From Anaerolineaceae bacterium (GTDB lineage Bacteria; Chloroflexota; Anaerolineae; Aggregatilineales; Phototrophicaceae): a stretch of 64,000 nt of DNA. Each line of letters opens with the position of its first letter. Position 1 is the stretch's first letter. The stretch covers positions 1 to 64,000 of the forward strand of contig REDR01000048.1 in the NCBI GenBank assembly GCA_007693385.1. Reading direction: 5' to 3'. Positions 9,908 to 19,304 of the stretch are shown here, one piece after another. A program made the translations under genes and the position numbers. The notes under the pieces are model-generated. The model was not told the origin of the DNA. It did no database searches and was given only the letters and a program-made list of their open reading frames with translations.

Positions 9908-9943
9908 ATCCGGCGCGATTCACGCGGGCGAATCGCGCCGGAT
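9908..9943. repeat. Perfect 14-bp inverted repeat in glpK-glpD gap
   Basis: Arm ATCCGGCGCGATTC at 9908-9921 is exactly complementary to GAATCGCGCCGGAT at 9930-9943 with an 8-base loop (ACGCGGGC). There is no following T-run, so it is not a classic terminator. It may be an operator, an RNA hairpin in one leader, or a mobile palindromic repeat. Confidence 0.7.
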
Positions 9944-9960
9944 GCAACGAACGATCATCT

Positions 9961-9986
9961 GTAGGCGCGTAGCGCCCTACGCGCTA
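9961..9986. repeat. Dispersed palindromic hairpin, divergent copy
   Basis: GCGCGTAG at 9965-9972 pairs with CTACGCGC at 9977-9984 around a 4-base loop, with GTAG at the left edge. It resembles the GTAG-GGGCG family but with GCGCGTAG arms. Confidence 0.5.
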
Positions 9987-10101
9987 GCCCTCCACGCGGG
10001 CAAAAATCACACCAAATGATGACATTGGTGATTAACGGATGTGGCCGAAAATGTTAAAGTTGTTATATACGAAAATCTATCTTGTAAAAGAGAAAAGCCC
10101 T

Positions 10102-11817
10102 ATGAATCGACAGCAGATAATCGACAAGTTCAAGGCCGATCCGTCCGTCGCCGTGCTGATTATTGGCGCGGGCATCAACGGCATCGGTACCTACCGTGAT
10201 CTGGCGGCGCAGGGCGTTGATGTATTGATGGTCGAGCGCGGCGACTTCGGCTCCGGCACGAGCGCCGCTTCCTCACACATGCTACACGGCGGCATCCGCT
10301 ATCTGGAAAACGGCGAGTTCCGTCTGGTACGCGAAGCGCTGACCGAGCGCAATTTGATGCTTCGCAATGCGCCGCACTACGCCAAGCCGCTACCGACGAC
10401 TGTCCCCATCTTTCGCTGGTTCTCCGGCCTGTTCAATGCGCCGTTGAAGTTCGTGCGCCTGCGCGATAAACCCGCCGAGCGCGGCGCGCTGGTCATCAAA
10501 ATCGGCATGATCGTGTATGACATCTTCGCCCGTAACTACCGCGTGATGCCGACGCACAAATTCCGCCTGAAACGGGCGGCGCTGGCGCAATATCCGCAAC
10601 TGAATCCGGAGATCATCTGCGCCGGAACGTATTATGATTCGTGGATGCCGTCGCCAGAGCGTATCTGCATGGACTTGCTACGCGATACCGTCACGCTGAG
10701 CGATACCGCGCACGCGGTCAACTACGTGAGCGCCGTCGATGGTGGCCGCGATACCGTCACCCTGCGCGATGAAATCACCGGCGAGACGTTCGACGTTCAG
10801 CCGCAAGTCGTGGTCAATGCCGGTGGCCCGTGGATCGACTTCATCAACCGCGCTATCGGCAAAGAGACTGAATTCATCGGCGGTACTAAAGGCTCGCATC
10901 TGATTCTGGATAACCCGCTACTGCATGACGCCTGCAACGGCTCGGAAATCTTCTTCGAGAATGACGACGGGCGCATCGTGTTGATATTGCCGTATCTGGG
11001 TAAGGTGATGGTCGGCACGACGGACATTCGCATCGAAGACCCCGACGAAGCGCACGTCACCGACGATGAAATCGAGTATATTCTGGGCATGGTCAACAAG
11101 GTGTTCCCGAATATCGCGGTGGATCATTCGCAGATCGTGTTCCAGTTTACCGGCGTGCGGCCATTGGCGAATAGCGGCGCGTCGTTCACCGGCAACGTCA
11201 CCCGCGACCACACCATCGCGGCCATCAAACCGGCGGAAAGCGGCTTCGCCTACCCGATCTATTCGCTAGTCGGTGGCAAGTGGACGACGTTCCGCGCCTT
11301 CGCGGAGCAGACCGCCGATCAAGTGCTGGAAGCGCTGGGCAAAAAGCGCCACGTCAGCACCGAGCTGATGTTCATCGGTGGCGGGCGCGACTATCCAACG
11401 GATAAAGGCGCTGAGGCGGTATGGATTAACCGCGTCTCCGCCGGGACGAACACGCCGGAAGCTCGCATCGCGGCGCTTTTCGAGCGCTACGGCACGCACG
11501 CCGAGACCATCGCCGCCTTCTGTGCGGAGGCCGACGACGCGCCATTGACCAACCTGCCGGACTTCACGCGCCGCGAAATCCGCTACTTGATCGACAGCGA
11601 AGCGGTCACCCGTCTGGACGACATCTTGATTCGCCGTTCGTTGATCGCGTGGCTGGGGCGCGTCAATCAGGGCTTGGTGCTGGAAATGGCGGAAATCTGT
11701 GCGGAGGCGCTGGGCTGGACGCCGGAGCGCCGCGACGATGAAATCGAGCGCACCATCAACATATTGAACGATAAGCACGGCATGGGCATTGATCCGGTTG
11801 GCTTACAGACCAGCTAA
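10102..11817 (+). CDS. glpD: FAD-dependent glycerol-3-phosphate dehydrogenase
   Basis: 571 residues from the ATG at 10102. The dinucleotide motif VLIIGAGINGIGTYRDLA is followed by ERGDFGSGTSAASSHMLHGG, the FAD/substrate signature of GlpD/GlpA. GSHLILDN and GVRPLANSG also match, and a C-terminal alpha-helical DAO_C domain covers roughly residues 420-560. It oxidises sn-glycerol-3-phosphate to dihydroxyacetone phosphate, passing electrons to quinone at the membrane face. An upstream in-frame ATG at 10039 exists, but homology begins after the chosen start. It is divergent from glpK and followed by pfkA after a hairpin terminator. Confidence 0.95.
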   Translation: MNRQQIIDKFKADPSVAVLIIGAGINGIGTYRDLAAQGVDVLMVERGDFGSGTSAASSHMLHGGIRYLENGEFRLVREALTERNLMLRNAPHYAKPLPTTVPIFRWFSGLFNAPLKFVRLRDKPAERGALVIKIGMIVYDIFARNYRVMPTHKFRLKRAALAQYPQLNPEIICAGTYYDSWMPSPERICMDLLRDTVTLSDTAHAVNYVSAVDGGRDTVTLRDEITGETFDVQPQVVVNAGGPWIDFINRAIGKETEFIGGTKGSHLILDNPLLHDACNGSEIFFENDDGRIVLILPYLGKVMVGTTDIRIEDPDEAHVTDDEIEYILGMVNKVFPNIAVDHSQIVFQFTGVRPLANSGASFTGNVTRDHTIAAIKPAESGFAYPIYSLVGGKWTTFRAFAEQTADQVLEALGKKRHVSTELMFIGGGRDYPTDKGAEAVWINRVSAGTNTPEARIAALFERYGTHAETIAAFCAEADDAPLTNLPDFTRREIRYLIDSEAVTRLDDILIRRSLIAWLGRVNQGLVLEMAEICAEALGWTPERRDDEIERTINILNDKHGMGIDPVGLQTS

Positions 11818-11850
11818 CACGCTTTTGTCACGGTTGAATCGTGATGCACG

Positions 11851-11890
11851 ACCCCGCCGATGGTGGTAAAATCAGCGCGGGGTTTTGTGC
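11851..11890 (+). terminator. Rho-independent-type terminator after glpD
   Basis: ACCCCGC (11851-11857) pairs with GCGGGGT (11877-11883) and runs into TTTTGTGCTTTT. The outer GCAC/GTGC can also pair. It lies 34 bases after the glpD stop. Confidence 0.6.
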
Positions 11891-11962
11891 TTTTCGTTCC
11901 GCAGTGGAGCCAAAACTGTTATTGAGTATCATTGCATCCGACTAAACATTAGGAGCAGAATA

Positions 11963-13111
<1,149 letters not shown>

Positions 13112-13136
13112 GATCAACCGCAGGAAACAAACCAGA

Positions 13137-13166
13137 AGAAGGGACGCAATATATTGCATCCCTTCT
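13137..13166. terminator. Hairpin between convergent pfk and C11 peptidase genes
   Basis: AGAAGGGA (13137-13144) pairs with TCCCTTCT (13159-13166), enclosing GCAAT/ATTGC after one C-A mismatch. No long T-run follows on the plus strand, but the site, 26 bases past the pfk stop, suits a terminator. Its core word CAATATATTG links it to the dispersed palindrome family. Confidence 0.5.
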
Positions 13167-13177
13167 GTTTCGAGTTG

Positions 13178-13204
13178 TGGGCGTAACACGCTACGCCCCT
13201 ACAG
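13178..13204. repeat. Dispersed palindromic hairpin, copy 2
   Basis: GGGCGTA on the left and TACGCCC on the right flank a short ACACGC core, followed by CTACAG. It sits with the previous hairpin in the 118-base convergent gap and probably contributes to two-way termination. Confidence 0.65.
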
Positions 13205-13229
13205 ACCATCGAGAAAGTCTTGCGGCAAT

Positions 13230-16200
13230 CTACTCGCCGGTTTCGCTGATGCTGAAGCGATCCACCATCGGCTCGAAGTTCCGCGCATAGGCGATCTCGG
13301 CTTCTTCACCGTCCGGCGCTTCCGTCCAGATCAAGTAAATCTGATTGTTGACGATGGTGCCATACACGCGCCCCTGATACACGCGCCCGTCGCGGGTGAT
13401 TTCATACGGGCGAGCCGTCCAGCGATGATAGCGCGTGTTGAGGACACGCTCCGGCAACAGTACCAGATTTTGCATCCCGTCCAGCGCATCACGGGCGATG
13501 ACCGCGTTCAACTCGGCGGGGATGTCATCACCGGCCACCACGCCGAACGCGATGAAGCTATCGCTTGCCGGATCATCGGCGTAGCGCGTCCACATGCCAT
13601 CTTCTGACGGTTGCCACGCGGACGGCACCGGATACTCCACGTCATCGCGGAATGGCTGGCGGCCACGCGCCCGATAGAAGCTGAAATCCCACAGGCCGCC
13701 CACCGCCTGCTGGATGGACACCGGCGGGAAGATGCGGACGTTCTCTAGCAACTGGTCGTAAATGCCGTCGATGTCGCCGGTGCCGCGCACCGCCTCTGAT
13801 GCGAACACATAGCCAGAATTACCCGCCGCGTTGAAAGCGGCGAACGCCCGCACATCAACGATGCCCTGCTCGCTCTCGTACTCAAACGAGAAAGCGATGC
13901 CCGGATTGCCGTCCACCGTGATCGGTTCATATTGCCGATCCCATGTTAGATCGGGGAAGTAGAAGAAGAACACGTCATCCACCACAGACTCGATGTCGTC
14001 GGGGTCTACGAAGGACGGGTCAGGATAGTAAACCGCGACATTGCTCAACCCATCCGGGCTGAAACTGCGATCCACAAACGAAGGGTCGGTCGTCAGCAGT
14101 GACCACGTTTTAGGATATGTCAGCGTGAAGCCGATACTGAGGACACTACGACCACGTAAATCGGTATCCATCAGGCCATCATTATTGACGGTGGCCTGTG
14201 TGGAGAAATGGCCGGTTGTGCCGCCAATCGCTTCGATCAGCAAGCCGACATCATACTGACCGTTCGGCGCTGGTTCGTTGGTATACGTCAGACCGTCTTC
14301 CGGCCACACATAGCGATTGCCCTCTTCGACGACCACGCGGCCATCAGGTGTCACCACCGAACGGTTGGCGATGAATTCCGAGCCGGGCGGGATGCTGATG
14401 ACCGCCAGCGCGTTGCTATCATCGGAACGGCTGATGACGCGCTGTGAGCGTCCGATACCGTCGGGGTCATTCTGTGCATTGTTGAAGATGACACTGACTT
14501 CGGTGAAGTTCTGGTCGTTTGGTCCGCGATACCAGCCATCAAGGAACGCGACGTTTTGCCGTACGATGACCAGTTCGTTGTTGGCGCTATTGCCATCAGA
14601 AACCACCGGCAGACCGGCATCCCAGAAGAATTGTTCGTCGGAAACGCCATCATCCCAAACATTGAGCAGTTGCGTCTCGCCCTGCTCGTTGATGACCGGA
14701 CGTAACAGGCGATCCAACCCATAGCGGACAACCGTCCCGCCCGGCTCGATGAAGTCGAACGTGGCGTCGCCGTGCGAGATGTTACGCGCTTCGATCTGGA
14801 AACGCACGTTGAACGGATTCAGCACGTTCACGACGCCATCTTCAGGGTAAACGTTGGCGATGGTGACGATAGGCGCTTTCGGCGGGTGGAAATCCAGCCC
14901 GATGTCGTCGCCTGTCCATACCTGCGGCGTCACCGCGTTATAGTAATTACGCAACATCCGCCCCCATTCAACAAGCGGGCTTTCCTCAAAATACGACACG
15001 GAAAAGCCGGAGCTAGCCTCCGGGAAATAGATGCTATAGTACGATACATCGCTGGTGATGTTGGCTCCGGCGTTGCTGTAGATGATGGCCTGATCGAGCG
15101 CGATCAAGACCAGTTCCGCCGCTTCGATCAATTCCACGTCCCGCGCTTCCGCGATCAACCGGCGCATCAAACTACCGAGATCAACCTCACGGTTGCGTCC
15201 GGCGAAATGCGTGTAGGTGTAAGCGTTCGTCCGTGCCGCGCCCAGCGTTTCGGCGTAGGCCGTCGGATTGCTGTTAAACACGCGGGCGAAGTTCTCGACG
15301 GTGCGCTCTACCGCGTCAAAGCGTGTGAGATCGGTCAGCGCGTGGGTGAAGTAGTCGGCGTCGGCGTCACCGCTAGCGTAGATGTCAATCTGGATATACT
15401 GGTTAATCAGATCAGCGCCCAGATCGACCAGATCAACGTCGCCGCGTTCCGCCTTCAAGCGGTTGGTGAGTAAGGTCATGTTCAACGCCGGATCAACCAC
15501 GACTTCCGGCGAAGCCAGCGACAACTCAAAGAACGGCGCGACGCCAGAGAAATACTCGATACTGCTCATCGAGCAAGCATCGTTAATCAACAGGTCGAAG
15601 CGCTCGACCCCGGCGGTCTCCGTCGCTAACTGAAGGGCTTCGCGCATTTCCGGCACGGAGATGATGGTGTGTGAAACACGCGGGATGTCCTCAGCGGCGG
15701 AGTCGTCGGTGATGATGCCGCGCCACGCCGCGCCATGACTGGCTAGCGCGATAGCGTAATTTTCCGCCGGATAATGGCGCAAGCCCCACGTCAGGAACTT
15801 GGCGAATGTATCGCCGCTACCGCTATCGAACACGCCGAAGTCGGCTAACGGTTCGCTATCCAGTGTCGGCGGAAAGCGGATGGTGGCGTCGTCGGATACA
15901 TCGGCCTGCACTTCAAACAGGCGCATGGTGCGCCAGTCGCCGTTATCGGTCGAATGTTCCGGACTACGGTCAAACATCAGGATGATGCGAACGTTTTCGG
16001 TACTGCCCCCGGCCAATTCAAACTCGTTGAAATCAGCCTGCAAGCCCCATTCCAGATTATTGTCGCCGCCATAATAGGCGAAGATCGTCCAATCAGCCGT
16101 CGGGCGTGGCTCGAGATCGGGGAAGCCCATCTCGCGCAAAGCTTCCGGGCTGACATCATAATCAAGATTGATGCGTGATTCCGTCGGCGCAATGTCGATC

Positions 16201-16592
16201 AATAACTCGAACTCACCATAACTCGCGCCATCCACCACGCCGTAACGGGTAGCGATGGCGGTGTATTCACCGGCAGATGCGAATGGGAATTCGATACGAG
16301 CGTCCAGCACACCGCGCTGACGGTCATCATTCTCATCAATGATGACGCCGGTTTCGTCCAGCAGGTAAAGAAACGTGTCCAGCCGTCCGGGGTTTTCGCC
16401 CACCGCCATCAAGTCAAGAATGATGGTACTGCCATCTTGCGGAACAGTAAAAGTTATCTCGGTGAATGGCGCCGTGTTGTCAATCGTCCCGCGTACGATG
16501 CGCTGGTAACGCCCATCGTCCCCATCTGATTGAGCCGACGCCCCGCTAATGCCTATAACGATTATGAGGATGAAAGACAGTAGACCGCGCAT
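13230..16592 (-). CDS. Large secreted clostripain-family (C11) cysteine peptidase
   Basis: 1120 residues with a signal peptide (first 20, cut near GASA-QSD). Residues 30-135 form a beta domain like the PPC/cell-surface type. The C11 peptidase domain spans about 165-560, with catalytic His286 in ALASHGAAW and Cys340 in INDACSMSS, the usual clostripain dyad. The C-terminal half holds repeated beta domains; one begins near FTLTYPKTWSLL and another near VEYPVPSAWQ, resembling a PsbP-like fold. The protein is strongly acidic, as expected for an extracellular protein. GGAGAAACTGCT precedes the ATG. It heads a block of secreted unknowns. The substrate is unknown; C11 enzymes usually cut after Arg or Lys. 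Confidence 0.82.
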   Translation of the reverse strand: MRGLLSFILIIVIGISGASAQSDGDDGRYQRIVRGTIDNTAPFTEITFTVPQDGSTIILDLMAVGENPGRLDTFLYLLDETGVIIDENDDRQRGVLDARIEFPFASAGEYTAIATRYGVVDGASYGEFELLIDIAPTESRINLDYDVSPEALREMGFPDLEPRPTADWTIFAYYGGDNNLEWGLQADFNEFELAGGSTENVRIILMFDRSPEHSTDNGDWRTMRLFEVQADVSDDATIRFPPTLDSEPLADFGVFDSGSGDTFAKFLTWGLRHYPAENYAIALASHGAAWRGIITDDSAAEDIPRVSHTIISVPEMREALQLATETAGVERFDLLINDACSMSSIEYFSGVAPFFELSLASPEVVVDPALNMTLLTNRLKAERGDVDLVDLGADLINQYIQIDIYASGDADADYFTHALTDLTRFDAVERTVENFARVFNSNPTAYAETLGAARTNAYTYTHFAGRNREVDLGSLMRRLIAEARDVELIEAAELVLIALDQAIIYSNAGANITSDVSYYSIYFPEASSGFSVSYFEESPLVEWGRMLRNYYNAVTPQVWTGDDIGLDFHPPKAPIVTIANVYPEDGVVNVLNPFNVRFQIEARNISHGDATFDFIEPGGTVVRYGLDRLLRPVINEQGETQLLNVWDDGVSDEQFFWDAGLPVVSDGNSANNELVIVRQNVAFLDGWYRGPNDQNFTEVSVIFNNAQNDPDGIGRSQRVISRSDDSNALAVISIPPGSEFIANRSVVTPDGRVVVEEGNRYVWPEDGLTYTNEPAPNGQYDVGLLIEAIGGTTGHFSTQATVNNDGLMDTDLRGRSVLSIGFTLTYPKTWSLLTTDPSFVDRSFSPDGLSNVAVYYPDPSFVDPDDIESVVDDVFFFYFPDLTWDRQYEPITVDGNPGIAFSFEYESEQGIVDVRAFAAFNAAGNSGYVFASEAVRGTGDIDGIYDQLLENVRIFPPVSIQQAVGGLWDFSFYRARGRQPFRDDVEYPVPSAWQPSEDGMWTRYADDPASDSFIAFGVVAGDDIPAELNAVIARDALDGMQNLVLLPERVLNTRYHRWTARPYEITRDGRVYQGRVYGTIVNNQIYLIWTEAPDGEEAEIAYARNFEPMVDRFSISETGE

Positions 16593-16616
16593 AGCAGTTT
16601 CTCCATATCCCTAAAA

Positions 16617-16652
16617 TATAAAAACGGGATGCATCCATAACGAACGCACCCC
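16617..16652 (-). terminator. Rho-independent terminator for the 16689-17288 gene
   Basis: On the minus strand GGGGTGC (from 16652) pairs with GCATCCC (to 16626) with one G-T wobble and is followed by GTTTTTATA. It lies 36 bases past the stop of the small secreted protein gene. Confidence 0.6.
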
Positions 16653-16688
16653 CTGCTTTTTACCCATTTAATGCGATTTAATCAAGTA

Positions 16689-17288
16689 CTAGCACGCACG
16701 CGGGTTAGTGCAGTAATTGGTCACGCCGCTAGTACGGGTGTCATCATAGTAAGCGTTGACACCGGCAACGAACGCCGCGAAGAAGTCCGCATCGGCCAGC
16801 ACGAACACCACGCCTTCAAACGTGCCGAAGAAGCTCGCCGGGTCTTCGATTTCCAGCACGACGAATTCTTCCGTCTCTTCATCGTACAGGAATTCTTCAC
16901 CGGCCACGAATTCAAACTCGAATGTCAGGGTCGGGTTCTCAATATCATAACCGGCCACCGGACGCACCAGCAATTCCATCTGGAAGTCTTCGGTTTCCAG
17001 CACGACATGGGCTTGCAGGTCTTCATCATAGCCGAAAGCGGCTTCAAACGCTTCGGTAATCAGGGTGGACAGTCTAAAGTCGCCATCTTCATCAAAGGTG
17101 ACCGTCGGCACAACGGAGGCGACGCCTTCCAGCACGAGGCCGTCCGCATCGAATGTGATGGACGATGATGCCAGCGTGTACATCGCTACGATGTCGTCAT
17201 CGCCTTCGTGTTCATCAGCCGCAACCATCGTAACAGCCATCAACAGCATCAACAGCAGAGAGAGTGCAACACGGATAGTTACTTTCAT
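16689..17288 (-). CDS. Small secreted acidic protein of unknown function
   Basis: 199 residues: a clear signal peptide (MKVTIRVALSLLLMLLM..., cut near VAADE) and a very acidic mature region rich in Phe, Glu and Asp with alternating beta-like patterns. It ends with NYCTNPRAC, two cysteines that could form a disulfide. No family is recognised. The ATG at 17286-17288 was chosen because AAAGG lies about ten bases before it; two earlier in-frame ATGs have no such site. It lies just upstream of the C11 peptidase on the same strand but is followed by its own terminator, so it is probably a separate unit. Confidence 0.65.
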   Translation of the reverse strand: MKVTIRVALSLLLMLLMAVTMVAADEHEGDDDIVAMYTLASSSITFDADGLVLEGVASVVPTVTFDEDGDFRLSTLITEAFEAAFGYDEDLQAHVVLETEDFQMELLVRPVAGYDIENPTLTFEFEFVAGEEFLYDEETEEFVVLEIEDPASFFGTFEGVVFVLADADFFAAFVAGVNAYYDDTRTSGVTNYCTNPRAC

Positions 17289-17433
17289 TGTAATGCTACC
17301 TTTCATTATATTTACCGTTCGTTGAACCATACCGGCGGATTAAATTCCGTCGGCGTATTCTAACGCATTTGCGCCATATCGAAAAATAAAATCGTCTTTT
17401 TGCTAGTCATCCGCTTCACGGATGGGGGTGGCG

Positions 17434-17467
17434 CTCCGGTGCGGGTGGCTCAGCACGCACACCGGAG
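17434..17467. repeat. Strong hairpin downstream of acidic anchored protein gene
   Basis: CTCCGGTG (17434-17441) pairs with CACCGGAG (17460-17467), with inner GTG/CAC. It lies 21 bases past the stop of the following minus-strand gene and may terminate or stabilise its message, though no T-run follows. Confidence 0.45.
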
Positions 17468-17488
17468 GCCATGAGGGTAAATGCTGGC

Positions 17489-18193
17489 TTACGCTTCTTC
17501 TTGCTCTTCTTCGGCCAGCTCTTCAGCCAATTCGGGGTCGAAACACTCCGCCGACCATAACATGCTTTCCTGACGCGGCCCGTCCAACATTTCCCAGTCC
17601 TTCGGCATTTCGTCCGTCAGTTCATCGGGAATTTGCAGATACAGGTAGATCACCGGCCCGGCGATGCTGTACGGGTCATTATCCAGCCCGAGACACACCT
17701 CAAACTGGAAGCCTTCGTCATCGCCCAGCACATCCGGCATCGCGCCATTGCTGAACAGCATCAGCAGAGCTTGATACACGTTCGCCAGCACGCCGTCCAC
17801 CGTATTGACCTGCTCGCTGAAGTACAGCTCCAGATCGTTACTGGAGTCAATGCCGTTAGCGGCCAGAATCGCCTCAAGCAATTCTTCGCTCACTTCGATG
17901 TCTTCAAATTCCGCGAGAAATTCTTCCAACCATTCGGCGGTTTCATCCATCGTGACGAGGAAGAATGTCGAGTCGGTCAGGTCGAGTTGGCGGCGCTGGA
18001 AAATCACCTCCGGCCCCTGTCCGGCCAGCGCAACTTCGATCCCGTCCAGAATTTGCTGATTATTCTCGGTCACGATCTGACGAACATCATCTTCGCTCAA
18101 TGTCTCCATCGTAACGTTGACCGCCACAATGCCAATTAACACGCCTAATGCCAAACCAACGGCAACAAATGCGATTTTTTGTAAACTCTTCAT
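17489..18193 (-). CDS. Membrane-anchored acidic protein of unknown function
   Basis: 234 residues. One N-terminal hydrophobic segment (about residues 8-28, IAFVAVGLALGVLIGIVAVNV) acts as a signal anchor or uncleaved signal. The outside part is acidic and ends in a Glu/Ala tail (ELAEEEQEEA). A helical linker, about residues 35-55, follows the anchor. No known domain is recognised. AAAGGAACTACGAC precedes the ATG. It is separated by 200 bases from the small secreted protein gene on the same strand and sits in a block of exported proteins, so an envelope role is likely but unproven. Confidence 0.6.
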   Translation of the reverse strand: MKSLQKIAFVAVGLALGVLIGIVAVNVTMETLSEDDVRQIVTENNQQILDGIEVALAGQGPEVIFQRRQLDLTDSTFFLVTMDETAEWLEEFLAEFEDIEVSEELLEAILAANGIDSSNDLELYFSEQVNTVDGVLANVYQALLMLFSNGAMPDVLGDDEGFQFEVCLGLDNDPYSIAGPVIYLYLQIPDELTDEMPKDWEMLDGPRQESMLWSAECFDPELAEELAEEEQEEA

Positions 18194-18350
18194 GTCGTAG
18201 TTCCTTTAACTCCAAACGAACGTACTCATGTTCAGTATATCTAAAAACACGGTACGTATGTGGTAAAAACCCTTTTATTGTTTGGCATTTACGCGCAATG
18301 TAAACACTTTTTTATAGGCAATCGCGTTATAATGCGCTAAAAATCGTTGT

Positions 18351-19232
18351 TTAGCTGATTGTTGCCCGCGCATAACTCAGCACCACTTCATCGCGTTCGA
18401 CGGATTTCGTCTGGAAGATGACCGCAGAATCCGCCACGCGCCACATCTCCGTGACCAGCGTTTCGCCCGGAAAAACGTGCTTGCTAAACCGCGCTTTGAT
18501 CCCCGTCAGGCGGGTGGCGTCGTTATCGCAGAAGTGCTTGAGCACCGCCCGCGTCGCATAGCCAAAAGTGGAAAGCCCGTGCAGGATCGGCTTCTCGAAC
18601 CCGCCGACGGCGGCCATCGCCGGATCAGCGTGAAGCGGGTTGACATCGCCCGATAGCCGGTAGATCAGCGCTTGCTTGGGGCTGGTCTGCTCGGTCATGG
18701 TGGCATCCGGCGGACGATCCGGCGCGGCGTCGCTTTTATCGGATGTGCCGCGCTCCCCGCCGAAGTCGCCCATGCCGCGTATGAACATCGACGAGCGCAA
18801 GACGGCCAATTCGTCGCCGCTTTCGTCCTTGCAGACGACATCATTCAAGACCAGCATCCCGCTTCCCTTGTCGAATATATCGGCGATCACCGGATGGCAT
18901 GTCACCGTACCGGCTGAGGGTAACGGCTTCTTGATGACCAGCGATTGCTCGCCATGCACCAGCATCATCGGGTTGAATTCAATATCGCCGATGCGCCCCG
19001 ATAAGATGTCGTGGATGGTCTGCGAGATGTAGATGACGGCGAAGGACGGCAACACCGCGAAGCCCTCCCCGCTTAGTTCGTAGACGAATTTCAACTCGTC
19101 GGGGTCTAGCGGATCGGCGGGAGCGCCGACGCCGAGCGCGTACAGCGCCACATCGCGGGGGGTGTAAGTATAGGTGAACGGCGCTTGCGGCTTACCGATA
19201 GCGGCTTGCACCTGCTCTAGCGTGACAGACAT
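18351..19232 (-). CDS. MaoC-family enoyl-CoA hydratase (MFE2 hydratase-2 type)
   Basis: 293 residues made of two hot-dog halves. The first (to about residue 140) is the substrate-covering half. The second holds the hydratase-2 motif YRLSGDVNPLHADPAMA followed by FEKPILHGLSTFG, with the catalytic Asp and His. This two-domain arrangement is that of (R)-specific enoyl-CoA hydratases such as the C-terminal part of eukaryotic MFE2. It would hydrate trans-2-enoyl-CoA to (R)-3-hydroxyacyl-CoA in lipid metabolism. The ATG at 19230-19232 has AAAGGA upstream and is preferred to a frame beginning seven codons earlier. No other beta-oxidation genes are adjacent. Confidence 0.87.
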   Translation of the reverse strand: MSVTLEQVQAAIGKPQAPFTYTYTPRDVALYALGVGAPADPLDPDELKFVYELSGEGFAVLPSFAVIYISQTIHDILSGRIGDIEFNPMMLVHGEQSLVIKKPLPSAGTVTCHPVIADIFDKGSGMLVLNDVVCKDESGDELAVLRSSMFIRGMGDFGGERGTSDKSDAAPDRPPDATMTEQTSPKQALIYRLSGDVNPLHADPAMAAVGGFEKPILHGLSTFGYATRAVLKHFCDNDATRLTGIKARFSKHVFPGETLVTEMWRVADSAVIFQTKSVERDEVVLSYARATIS

Positions 19233-19304
19233 AACGGGAGTCCTTTCTAACAAAGTAGATTATAGTTCCCGTTAAGTGTGTCACGCCGGAGCTATTTGTG
19301 CAAT

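Larger units (their letters stand above)
9797..10101. promoter_or_regulatory. Divergent glpK-glpD intergenic region
   Basis: This 305-base gap must hold both outward promoters. No clear -35/-10 pair could be fixed for either gene. It contains a perfect 14-bp inverted repeat (9908-9943) and a variant of the dispersed palindrome (9961-9986), and no open frame worth calling. Confidence 0.5.

Noticed and set aside
17408-17424. CATCCG/CGGATG hairpin as terminator
   Set aside because: On the minus strand it is followed by A-rich, not T-rich, sequence.
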